This document shows positions 35,392 through 43,758 of a DNA stretch of 64,000 bases, in pieces. The first letter of the stretch is position 1, and each line of letters starts with the position of its first letter. Source of the DNA: Velthaea sp965214335 (GTDB taxonomy: Bacteria; Vulcanimicrobiota; Vulcanimicrobiia; Vulcanimicrobiales; Vulcanimicrobiaceae). The stretch is from contig CBDCBO010000014.1 in assembly GCA_965214335.1 (NCBI GenBank), positions 186,001 to 250,000 of the forward strand. The letters run 5' to 3'. The translations under genes were made by a program, and so were the position numbers. The notes under the pieces are model-generated. The model made no database searches. It had not been told where the DNA came from and saw only the letters and a program-made list of their open reading frames with translations.

Positions 35392-35472
35392 TTGGCGCTT
35401 GACCTTACTACGGCTCGGTGCGACTTCCTCGGTGTTCGCGGCGGCGCGAACGGCTCAGACACGCACGCTTAA

Positions 35473-35484
35473 CTCGCACAAGTA
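35473..35484 (-). promoter_or_regulatory. shared upstream motif, copy 2
   Basis: Minus-strand TACTTGTGCGAG followed by TTAAGCGTGCG, in the divergent region between the AfsR-like regulator and the 922-residue membrane protein. The first 12 bases equal copy 1, and the trailing TAAGCGTGCG recurs near copy 3 (52559-52568). Confidence 0.4.
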
Positions 35485-35575
35485 TCGGCGTCGCTGGCCG
35501 GTCCGGCAATGCGCGTGCCACCGTGACAGGACGGATCGGCCGCACGTGCGGCCCAACGCATCGGAGGTCGAACTC

Positions 35576-38344
35576 GTGTGGCCCTTTCGCATCGCCGCCA
35601 TTCTGCTGTGTATCTGCGCGTTCGACGCGGCGGCCGGTAGTGCTCGAGCGCCGCTCGGCATCCTCGCCGCGGCAATGGTCCCCGCGGCGCTCGCGACCTT
35701 TTCGCTCGCGCTGCTGTGGAATCGGCCGAGGATCGCGACGGCGCTCGGCCTGATGTTGCTCTGCGTTGCGTTCGCCGCCGGGGCGCTGCTCGGCGGAACG
35801 GCCGACGGTCCGGGAGCGCTCGCCTTGAGCGGTCTCGGCCCCGGCGACTCCGCGGCAGCGATGCTCGTGCTCGTGCTCGCGCCGGCGGCGGTGCTTGGAA
35901 CGCTGCTGCTGCGCAACGCCCTCGCGCGCGTCGCAACCGTCGCGTTCGGCGCCTACGTGCTCGTGCCGACGTTGCTGAGCATCGGTCACGGTGGCTTGCG
36001 CGCGGCGCTCGCGCAGGGGCCGCTCGCGGCGTTCAAGGGCACGTATGCGGGGATTCTCGTCGCGCTGCCGCTCGCGGCGGTTGCCCTCGCGCTCGCGACC
36101 GTTTGGCTGGTGCGAAGCCGTGGTCTGCGCGCGGCGCTCGCCGGGGCACTTGCCGTCTCGCTGTTCGCCGCCAATCAACTCGGATCGGTCGTCGCCGTCG
36201 ACGCGAGGTTGCCCGGCTACCTTGCGTATCGCAGCCCGGCGCTGATCGCAATGTCCAGCGCACCGTCCGCGAACAGCGCCGGTGCGCCCGCGGTCGGCAC
36301 CGTCCTATCTCCGGCGCCCGCGAGTAGAGCCGCCGCACTCCCCGAGCCCGCCGGCGGCGCGGATCCGCAGCTTGCCGGGCTTGGGCCGAGCGAAATCGAC
36401 GCGGGCGATCGGTCGAGCGAACTCGGTGCGGCGCCGGTGGCCGCCGTGCAGGACGCGATCTCGGCGCTTTCGGCGGGCCGCGAGTCGCCCTCGGCTGCGC
36501 AAGCGCAAGCTACGGCGCTGCGAGCCATCGCACAGAGCATCCCCGAGCGCGAGTATTCGCTTCGGGCGTTAGCGGCGTCGCTGCCCGATGACGCATCGGC
36601 GGTGTTCGCCTTCGTGCGCGACGCGATTGACATCGATCCGTACGACGGCGCGATGCGCGGGGCGCTGGGGACGTGGCTCAGCCGCGCCGGCAGTCCCTCC
36701 GATAAGACGTTGCTCCTCGCGTGGCTGCTGACGCAGAAACACTACGCGGTGACGTTCGTTCGCGGAACTCTTTCAGACGACGAACGCCGCGCGATCGCGA
36801 ACGTCGCGCCGCGTGCGGCGCGTCCGATTCCCGCAGATGCGACCGCGTACTTCGACGCGCTCGCAAAGAAGAGCGCTACGTTCGCAGCGTGGTCGCAGCG
36901 GGCGTTGGCGACAGCGAAGATCCGCGTGGGCGCGATGCCGCAGCCCTTCGAACGCATCGGCGCGCGGCACTACTGGTTGCAGATCGTGCGCGACAGGAAA
37001 ACGGTCGACCTCGATCCGACCGTCGCATCGCTGCGCGAAGGCGGGCACCTCGGGCAGCAGGATGCGACGTTCGCGGCGGTTGCGGCATTGCCGCGCGACG
37101 AATACCACCATGTCACGTTCAACGTCGTCGCGAACGACACGAACAGCAACATTAAGCGCGTCATCATGACCTACGCGACGCGCACGGCCGATATTGCGTA
37201 CTCGCCCGTGCGGCTCGGCTTCGGCCCGCAAAAGGACGCGGCCACCTTCGACGGTGCGCTGCAGGTCGGGTCGAAGATGGTGGCCGAGGCATCGGTGAAG
37301 CCCGACGAAGTCGCGAGCGTTGCTTTCGAGATCGTGCGCGACGGTCCGGGTTTGGCGCAGCGCATCGACCGGCGCTGGATCTTGGCACCCGGCGGGACGG
37401 CGCAGAGCCGCGCCGATCAACTGCAATCGCTCGTAAGTCTCGTGGTGACGCCCGGCCGCGGCGCGAATGCCTTCTCGACGCGCGAGCAATTCCTCACCCT
37501 CGCGCAGATCAGCGACGACCGCACCGCTGCGGCGAACGGCACGCCGCTGCCGCCGACGTATTTTTACCCCGTGCGCATCGCGGATTTTTTCGTGCGCGAC
37601 GATTTGGCCGCGCAGCGGGCCGCGGACGGAACGACTGTCGCACTCGCGCGTTCGCGCGCCGACATCGCAATGCAGCAAACCGTGCGGGCCGGCTCCGAAG
37701 GAATGCTGCGCGTTTCCTTCGACATCGTCGACAACGCCATGTCGTCGCTGCGCGGCGAGGGAGCCGAAGTCGCGCGTATCAATCTCGCGCGCGGCTACGC
37801 CGACACGCAGCTCGAACGCGACGTGTCCGAGGATCCCACCGCGTACGGTACGATCGCGCTCTTCAACAATGCCGGCGCCGTAGCGACGAACGTCGTCGGC
37901 GACGCCGCTACCGCGCAAACGTTGCGCGTTTCGCCCGAACTGCGCGACGGGCTCGATCAAACGTTCACGAGCGGCGAAGTTGCGCTCGCTCCGGCGCAGG
38001 CGGTGGCGCTCGACGGACGCGATGCGTTTGGCTGGTGGGCCGTCGATCCAGTGACGGGCAATGCCGTCGGGCGCATGACGGGCGCGAAAGGCGATACGAT
38101 GGCGGAATACGCCGGGATTATGAAGGCCATAGCACTGGCAAACGTCGGCCTCAGCTTATACCAAGCAGCAAAACAATGCGCCGGCGGCTTTAAATCGTTA
38201 GGCTGTGTACCGTCGCTTTGCGTGCTTGCAGCGTCGGCTGCTCTCGCCTATGCCGGCTTTTCTCCCGGAAACGGAGACGTCGGCGCCCACGGTGGCTTGC
38301 TTCTGCTCAGCTGTCAAACGATAGATACCTTTGTATCGAAATAA
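35576..38344 (+). CDS. large membrane protein with transglutaminase-like domain lacking the Cys
   Basis: A 922-residue protein. The N-terminal ~210 residues contain about seven hydrophobic helices (IAAILLCICAFDAAAG, ALGLMLLCVAFAAGALLG and others). Around residue 370 a transglutaminase-like core begins: SPSDKTLLLAWLLTQKHYAV occupies the place of the usual xGxCxDKAxLLxALL, with the nucleophile Cys replaced, while HYWLQIVRDRKTVDLDPT keeps the His and Asp positions. The remainder is beta-rich, with a hydrophobic Cys-containing tail. GTG start with GGAGG 8 nt upstream; the frame runs further upstream over the regulator gene but that part is antisense. Probably an inactive-enzyme scaffold; function unknown. 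Confidence 0.7.
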   Translation: MWPFRIAAILLCICAFDAAAGSARAPLGILAAAMVPAALATFSLALLWNRPRIATALGLMLLCVAFAAGALLGGTADGPGALALSGLGPGDSAAAMLVLVLAPAAVLGTLLLRNALARVATVAFGAYVLVPTLLSIGHGGLRAALAQGPLAAFKGTYAGILVALPLAAVALALATVWLVRSRGLRAALAGALAVSLFAANQLGSVVAVDARLPGYLAYRSPALIAMSSAPSANSAGAPAVGTVLSPAPASRAAALPEPAGGADPQLAGLGPSEIDAGDRSSELGAAPVAAVQDAISALSAGRESPSAAQAQATALRAIAQSIPEREYSLRALAASLPDDASAVFAFVRDAIDIDPYDGAMRGALGTWLSRAGSPSDKTLLLAWLLTQKHYAVTFVRGTLSDDERRAIANVAPRAARPIPADATAYFDALAKKSATFAAWSQRALATAKIRVGAMPQPFERIGARHYWLQIVRDRKTVDLDPTVASLREGGHLGQQDATFAAVAALPRDEYHHVTFNVVANDTNSNIKRVIMTYATRTADIAYSPVRLGFGPQKDAATFDGALQVGSKMVAEASVKPDEVASVAFEIVRDGPGLAQRIDRRWILAPGGTAQSRADQLQSLVSLVVTPGRGANAFSTREQFLTLAQISDDRTAAANGTPLPPTYFYPVRIADFFVRDDLAAQRAADGTTVALARSRADIAMQQTVRAGSEGMLRVSFDIVDNAMSSLRGEGAEVARINLARGYADTQLERDVSEDPTAYGTIALFNNAGAVATNVVGDAATAQTLRVSPELRDGLDQTFTSGEVALAPAQAVALDGRDAFGWWAVDPVTGNAVGRMTGAKGDTMAEYAGIMKAIALANVGLSLYQAAKQCAGGFKSLGCVPSLCVLAASAALAYAGFSPGNGDVGAHGGLLLLSCQTIDTFVSK

Positions 38345-38354
38345 GACTTTTTTA

Positions 38355-39020
38355 TCACACTCGCGGAGCGACGTCTCCGAGCGTAAACGCTACGATCGCG
38401 TCGTTGTTGCGATCGGCGGTCCAGAACTGCTTGCCGTCGAATGCAACGCTGCGTGGTTTGAACGGGAGCGAGCGAAGCGCTTGGATCGATGATGCATCAT
38501 CGTCGATGCCAAGACGATCGAAGCGCCCGTCGCCCCACTCTTCGTCAACCGTTACCAGATAAAATGTACCGTCGACGATCGTCATGCCGACCGGGCGGCG
38601 CTCCAATTGCACTTCGCGCACCGCGGCACCGCGCTCGTCGAGTTCGATGATTTTCTTCGCCCAAGCTTGCGAGAGATACAGCGTTCCGTCTGCATAGGCT
38701 AAAAACGAGCCGGAGTTATCCGGACATACGAAACGCTCGGCAAATCCCGCGGCAGGCGAAAACGTATAAACGTAACGGTGGTCGCGCTCAAGATCCGGTT
38801 CATCAATCGCCGGTGCCACGATTAGTCGAAAATCAAAGCCGGTATACGTGATGCCCAGTGACTCGGACGGCGGCACGAACTCGCGTTGGATGCTCCACGT
38901 GCGCGGATCGATTGCATACAAGCGGCCGTTCGCGGCGCTCGTCAACCACATCGTCGCACCGTCCCACGCAAGTCCTTGTGGGCCTTGCACGGGTGAAGCG
39001 TGTCGCGTTAGTTCACTCAT
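38355..39020 (-). CDS. beta-propeller (SMP-30/Vgb-like) protein
   Basis: A 221-residue cytoplasmic-looking propeller with repeats such as GPQGLAWDGATMWLTSAANG, LYAIDPRTW, SFLAYADGTLYLSQAWAKKI and FKPRSVAFDGKQFWTADRNN. The pattern resembles virginiamycin B lyase/SMP-30-type propellers, without a visible signal peptide. The start MSELTRHASP is chosen by fold; the frame is open to 39140. Its end faces the membrane protein gene with only 10 nt between stops. Substrate unknown. Confidence 0.7.
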   Translation of the reverse strand: MSELTRHASPVQGPQGLAWDGATMWLTSAANGRLYAIDPRTWSIQREFVPPSESLGITYTGFDFRLIVAPAIDEPDLERDHRYVYTFSPAAGFAERFVCPDNSGSFLAYADGTLYLSQAWAKKIIELDERGAAVREVQLERRPVGMTIVDGTFYLVTVDEEWGDGRFDRLGIDDDASSIQALRSLPFKPRSVAFDGKQFWTADRNNDAIVAFTLGDVAPRV

Positions 39021-39173
39021 TAGAAAGTTTACGTTGCACCGAGATACGCCTGGTCTGTCCCAACGCCTTGATTTGATCTCACTTAAATTGTCGCTCGGCG
39101 CGTCGCCGTCGAGAAGTACACAAGACCGGCGCTCGCCCACGATAGTTGATCGTCGCTCATTCGCGATACGCTG

Positions 39174-40019
39174 TCATGGCACAGCAAATCTAAACGCCGC
39201 GCCGTCGCGGACGACGTGGCCGGCGGTGGGGGTGGCGAAGTGGGTGCCGATGACGAGGATTGCCCCGTCGGCCCATTCGGCGAACAGGCGTGAGCGGGTG
39301 AGCGCGGCGACGCTCGGGTCGTTGTCGCCGAGCGACCAATCAGGATGAGCCATCTGGCTAGGATGGTGGGCCATGTCGCCGGTGATCACCGCCCGCTCGC
39401 CCTCGGACTCGATCGTCACGCTGACGTGGCCCGGTGTATGGCCCGGGGAAGGCGTGAGCCGGATCTCCGGTGAGATAACGTGTTCGGGCTCCACCAGTTG
39501 GACGAGGCCAGCGTCGAAGATCGGCTCGACGCTATCGCCGAGCATCGCCTGCTGCTCCTCGTCATCGTGGGCGGTCCAGAATTCGTACTCGTGCCGACCG
39601 ATGAGGTAGCGCGCCTTCGGAAACGTCGGCACCCACCTGCCGTTCTCGAGCATCGTGTTCCAGCCGACGTGATCGACGTGCAGGTGCGTGCACACCACGG
39701 CGTCGACTCCGTCGCGCGACCAGCCCGCCTCGCGAAGATACTGCAGAAACGGCGTCGCCAACGGCTGGCCGCCGGTGATCTCGCGGGGGCGGTCGTTGCC
39801 GATGCACGTGTCGACGACCAACTTTAGCGCCGGTGCCTCGACTAGCAACGCGTGGATGCTGAGCTTGAGCGTATCATCTTCGCCGACGAAGTCCGGATAA
39901 AGCCAGCCTGACTTGCGCAGTTCGGCGGACGTGGCCTGTGCCATGTACCTGGCGGGCACCGGCAAATCCATCTCGACGACGCGGGTGATTTTCACCCGTC
40001 CTACTTGCCAGCTCAGCAT
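39174..40019 (-). CDS. MBL-fold metallo-hydrolase
   Basis: A 281-residue metallo-beta-lactamase fold hydrolase. VVCTHLHVDHVGWNTM is the HxHxDH metal motif; SPGHTPGHVSV, VITGDMAHH and IGTHFATP supply the other His and Asp ligands of a binuclear zinc site. It resembles lactonase/hydrolase members of the superfamily; substrate unknown. Start ATG at 40019 with GAGGAG at 9 nt; a GTG at 40028 is possible. Upstream lies a small membrane-protein frame on the same strand. Confidence 0.92.
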   Translation of the reverse strand: MLSWQVGRVKITRVVEMDLPVPARYMAQATSAELRKSGWLYPDFVGEDDTLKLSIHALLVEAPALKLVVDTCIGNDRPREITGGQPLATPFLQYLREAGWSRDGVDAVVCTHLHVDHVGWNTMLENGRWVPTFPKARYLIGRHEYEFWTAHDDEEQQAMLGDSVEPIFDAGLVQLVEPEHVISPEIRLTPSPGHTPGHVSVTIESEGERAVITGDMAHHPSQMAHPDWSLGDNDPSVAALTRSRLFAEWADGAILVIGTHFATPTAGHVVRDGAAFRFAVP

Positions 40020-40151
40020 CGCGCTCACGACTCCTCAAGCCTGCGCGTTTTCCACGATATCGTTCGCAGACGACGCGGCTCAAGCGCCGTCGCTGTTGCG
40101 TAGGGCACAAGCGCTATTGACGCAACGATCGTCGGCATCGCACGCGGGTGG

Positions 40152-40382
40152 CTAGCCGGATTTGCCGCGTTTAGGCCCAACGCCGGCGTTGCCGGTGCCG
40201 TCACTTGGGCCGACAAACATGGCATACACAACAAACACGGATGCTCTGAGCAGCCAACGCACAACGCCCAACCCGCCGGGCTGCGGTCCGACAGGCGGTT
40301 CGATCAGCCAACGCAGAAAGCGCAACGCCGCGCCCTCGGGCCGGGTGCCGGGCTGAGGTGCGTCGGGCGAACGAAGGTTCAT
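40152..40382 (-). CDS. possible small membrane protein, 76 residues
   Basis: Starts MNLRSPDAPQPG, contains one hydrophobic helix (VVRWLLRASVFVVYAMFVG) and ends in a Gly/Lys-rich tail. RBS weak (GGTGG). Could be a single-pass membrane protein; no family known. It lies upstream of the MBL-fold gene on the same strand. Confidence 0.35.
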   Translation of the reverse strand: MNLRSPDAPQPGTRPEGAALRFLRWLIEPPVGPQPGGLGVVRWLLRASVFVVYAMFVGPSDGTGNAGVGPKRGKSG

Positions 40383-41381
40383 GCAGCCACCGCTATGACG
40401 AACGTGAGATCGAGGCCGGTTTTCGTACGGGCGCCGTCGACGCCGCGTGCGAGCCATGCTGTCGTGGAACGACGCGGCCGATGGTCCCGGAGGTCTTTCA
40501 TTGCCATACAAGTATCGCACGCCGCGCGGCGCGTGCCAATGGGCGGGGCTCGCACGATTACCTTATACGAATACGCCGAGCGGCGAACCCGGTTGATCCG
40601 TTCGCTTGCGATCGGGTATGTCTCACCCGCCCAAAGATATGATGTCGCTAGTTAGCCGTACAATCGCGTCGTCTCACGATCGCACGGCTTTCGGCCGCTA
40701 ATAGTCAGTAGGTTTGCGGGCTATTGCGAAACGGCGTTGGTTTCGACGCTGCGCACATCGTTGTCCAAAAGCTGATCGGTCACATGCTTGTTGAGCGCAG
40801 CTTATGGCGGTGATGCGCACACGAAATTAGACGAACATTATGCTATATGATCCGTCGCTTCGGCTCGAGCTTCGCGCGTGCAGTGAGCGTTCTCGACTCC
40901 AAGCCTGTGCGCATCGGACTGCTGAGCCGAACCGCCGCCATCGTATTGACGGCCGTACTCGTAACGTCGACTGCGTTTGCGCTCGACACTGCTAAGATAA
41001 CACGTACTGTCGCGAGCCGCGTAGACACCCGCCAGCAAAATAATTAGCCTGTGGCACCGATTCAGCGGTCGATCCGCAAGATCTACGGCCTCGACAGTTC
41101 CTCGAACCGGCGCGCATCGGCGCCGCACCGTGACGCGCCCGACACGCGCGGGTGATCCCGGCTGGAGCCGACGATGTGCTTCAGCAAAGCCACGAGGCGT
41201 CCCAGGTGAGCTCACTGGCCGAAGTAGATGTAACGCGGTGACTACGCTGCAGGTATGACGCTTCACGGTGCGAACTCTGCGACGCTTGTGTTCTCAAAGT
41301 CGCTCGAGAGTCAACATTCGGCTGCTCACGTTGGTGATACAGATTTGATGGGTAAGCCAGAAATGCAAACCTGTTTGCTCG
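40383..41381. other. gene-poor stretch, about 1 kb
   Basis: No supported gene. The frame 40847-41047 (+) encodes 66 residues with a signal-like hydrophobic part (IVLTAVLVTSTAFALD) but lacks a convincing RBS; it could be a small exported protein. Other frames are Arg/Ser-rich and look non-coding. The base composition is less GC-rich than the flanks in 40.65-40.85 kb. Confidence 0.35.
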
Positions 41382-42347
41382 ATGTTATTCTGTTGCGGTT
41401 GCATAGCCGGTGCAAACTCAGTGATTAGCGGAGACGGGTTTACGCAACAATTCGACGTCGCGAGCCTGAGATGCGCGTCTTCGCTGCCGGTGAGAACGGT
41501 CGATAGCAGTCGCGATCTCCACTGGGCGTCGCTGCTCCTCGACCATCAGCAGGTGCTGAACTCGGAAGAACAGTTCGAGACGTTGCCAACGTCCGACCAG
41601 ACGGTGGTCGTGATGACGCGCGGCGAACAGGAGATTGAGGTCTTTAGTCGCGGCAGGTGGAGGCGAGCTGCTTACCGTCCCGACACCATCGGCTTGACGC
41701 CGGGCGGTATGACCGACCGCTTGCGCCGACGCATCAATGCGGATGCTGGCCCTGCCTGCAAGATCAACCTCTATATTGCGCAGGCACTCTTCGACGAGGC
41801 GGCAGATCATCTTCGCCGAGCCGGTAGCTCGACCGCCCTCCGCCCGCCGGTCACACTGGCTCAAGCCGACTGCACGCTTCGAATGGCTGCGCAGGCGTTG
41901 CTGCAGGCCTCGCGAGCCGGGGCGCCGAGCCTTTATGCCGATAGCATGGCGCAATGGCTCGCCATTCATTTGTTGACGTCGCTTAAGGGAAGCGATAGAG
42001 GGCGTGCCGCATTCGAGGGCGCCAGGTTAAAAGATAAGCGATTAAGCAATTTGCTGGAGTTCATGGAACACAATTTTTCCGAGCAGCTGTCCGTTGACCG
42101 CCTCGCCCGTGAAGCTGCCATTAGTAAGTTTCACTTTACTCGATTGTTTCACCAAGCCACCGGTTTTACGCCGCATCGCTGGCTTTGCGATCGTCGCCTT
42201 GATGCCGCAAAGCAATTATTGGAAACAACGGATCTCTCGGTCGGCGAGATCGCAGACCGGTGCGGCTTCGCTCACGCTAACTATTTCGCGACTGCATTCT
42301 CGAAAAGGTTTGGCATCAGTCCGAGCGACTACCGGCTCGCGTATTGA
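41382..42347 (+). CDS. AraC-family transcriptional regulator
   Basis: A 321-residue regulator. The C-terminal 100 residues hold the double helix-turn-helix: LSVDRLAREAAISKFHFTRL and SVGEIADRCGFAHANYFATA, ending FSKRFGISPSDYRLAY. The N-terminal domain is poorly recognisable and should bind the effector or dimerise. The start is uncertain (ATG 41382, or GTG near 41419), with no good RBS. Target genes are not evident from the context. Confidence 0.88.
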   Translation: MLFCCGCIAGANSVISGDGFTQQFDVASLRCASSLPVRTVDSSRDLHWASLLLDHQQVLNSEEQFETLPTSDQTVVVMTRGEQEIEVFSRGRWRRAAYRPDTIGLTPGGMTDRLRRRINADAGPACKINLYIAQALFDEAADHLRRAGSSTALRPPVTLAQADCTLRMAAQALLQASRAGAPSLYADSMAQWLAIHLLTSLKGSDRGRAAFEGARLKDKRLSNLLEFMEHNFSEQLSVDRLAREAAISKFHFTRLFHQATGFTPHRWLCDRRLDAAKQLLETTDLSVGEIADRCGFAHANYFATAFSKRFGISPSDYRLAY

Positions 42348-43180
42348 GCGGTGGTGCCGAATTTGTGTTGTTCATTAGGTGTTGAAATTCGCCGAAAACT
42401 TGTAGAGCACATACGGCCGTAAATGGATTACTTAATAGAGGATTTCACGCTAGAGTAATTTGTGCATTTGGTATGCTCGCGCTTCGCTTGCAAAACACTC
42501 CCGCATTATAGCCGTCCTCTACAAGCCTTGGCTGTTTTTTCGCTGCAATCGCCGACATTTTTGTTTCGCAACTCCAGCGTTACGACGGATCGGCTACTTC
42601 AATGCTGGCTCCATCACTTTCGGGTGTTCCGCCACGCACGGTCGAGCAATTCGGCTGATCGCAGCGGCTTAGTCGATGCCGGTTATGCGCATTGGTCGAA
42701 TCGACCGTTTGATGAGCTTGCCGGATGAGCGTAGGAACGCATTAGCTTAGTCGCTTAATTTTCGTCGCTTCCGAGTTTTAGATTCCCGGCGGTCGTTGAT
42801 GATGTCTGGTCGCTCTTTGTTTCGCGTGTGCTATCATCGAGACGCCCAAGGCTGGAAACGGCATCCGAAATTTTGAACCTCTGGCGGCACTTGAGATTTG
42901 AACCCCTAAGTAAAATCCGAGTCGTCCGTAGCGAGGAAGAAGCCAGCTACGCTAACACGGCCAAACGGCCCCCAGGACGCACGTATCAGCGGAAGGTGGA
43001 CGTTTATCCAATCTCGGTTGAACGATGCCGCTGGCTTACGCGCATAGGTGACGTACATTGTGACCAATAGCTTGCCCCTTTGCAATACTGCCTATGTTCT
43101 CGGCGACGATAGCCTCTCAAGATGCAGCAGCGCTCAACCTTGATCGAGAGTCGGTCGGCGAATACCCTGATCCTGAGCCG
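42348..43180. other. gene-free stretch, about 0.8 kb, lower GC
   Basis: Visibly less GC-rich than the genes around it. Short frames at 42462 and 42828 have no RBS or family signal. Two TTTGAACCxCT strings (about 42870-42910) resemble tRNA T-loop reverse complements but do not fold. Probably a decayed or horizontally acquired segment. Confidence 0.4.
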
Positions 43181-43753
43181 TCAGAATTGCTCTTCGCTTA
43201 GAACGTCGAACGCGTTGAGCGTTATCGACACCTGCGCGTACATGCTGACCCAAAGCACGAGCTCGTAAAGTGCGCCTTGACCCAACAGCTTAAGAGCTGC
43301 CTTATACAACGCGCCTGGTAGAACGCCGCCGAGGACAAGTGCGCTTGCTACGTCATATGCCGCCGAGTCTTCGCGCGACAATCCGGCAGGACGTTGACCG
43401 GCGCTTATGACTGCGATTGTGGTCGCATCCACCCCTTCGCTAGCCGCAGTCGCCGCGTGCGCATATAATTCATAAGCTGCTCGATAGTGAGCGCCGGTCA
43501 CCAAAATCGCGATCTGCTTGGCCGATTCCGGCAAACGTTTAAGCGCGGTGACCGCTGCAATTTGATCGTAGTGTGCTTGGCCGACTTTTGGTTCGTGCAA
43601 AAATACGCCCCAGGGTCCGAGCAGAGCGCCGTCTTCCCGCATTGTCGTGAATGACGTGAAGCTCTCTGAAATCTGCTTGCGATTGCGCTCATATAAAGCC
43701 TTTTGCTCGGTCGTCAGCTGGTCCGGCGGAATAGTCGTTAGACGCATTGGCAA
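43181..43753 (-). CDS. carboxymuconolactone decarboxylase-family protein
   Basis: A 190-residue all-helical AhpD/CMD-like protein. It follows the family pattern in LLGPWGVFLHEPKVGQAHYD, LPESAKQIAILVTGAHYRAA and YELYAHAATAASEGVDATTI, but has no CxxC, so it is not a peroxidase-type AhpD. It begins 5 nt after the molybdopterin-subunit gene and is the last gene of the five-gene aldehyde-oxidoreductase operon. It may act on a product of that enzyme; this is inference. Confidence 0.85.
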   Translation of the reverse strand: MPMRLTTIPPDQLTTEQKALYERNRKQISESFTSFTTMREDGALLGPWGVFLHEPKVGQAHYDQIAAVTALKRLPESAKQIAILVTGAHYRAAYELYAHAATAASEGVDATTIAVISAGQRPAGLSREDSAAYDVASALVLGGVLPGALYKAALKLLGQGALYELVLWVSMYAQVSITLNAFDVLSEEQF

Positions 43754-43758
43754 GTTCC

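Noticed and set aside
35084..35575. Upstream extension of the 922-residue membrane protein
   Set aside because: It overlaps the divergent regulator gene antisense and looks non-coding; the GTG at 35576 with GGAGG is better.
36773..37960. Long open frame on the minus strand (395 codons)
   Set aside because: Antisense to the transglutaminase-like gene, His/Arg-rich random composition, no family.
42860..42915. tRNA-like TTTGAACCxCT strings
   Set aside because: They mimic reversed T-loops, but acceptor, D and anticodon arms do not form.
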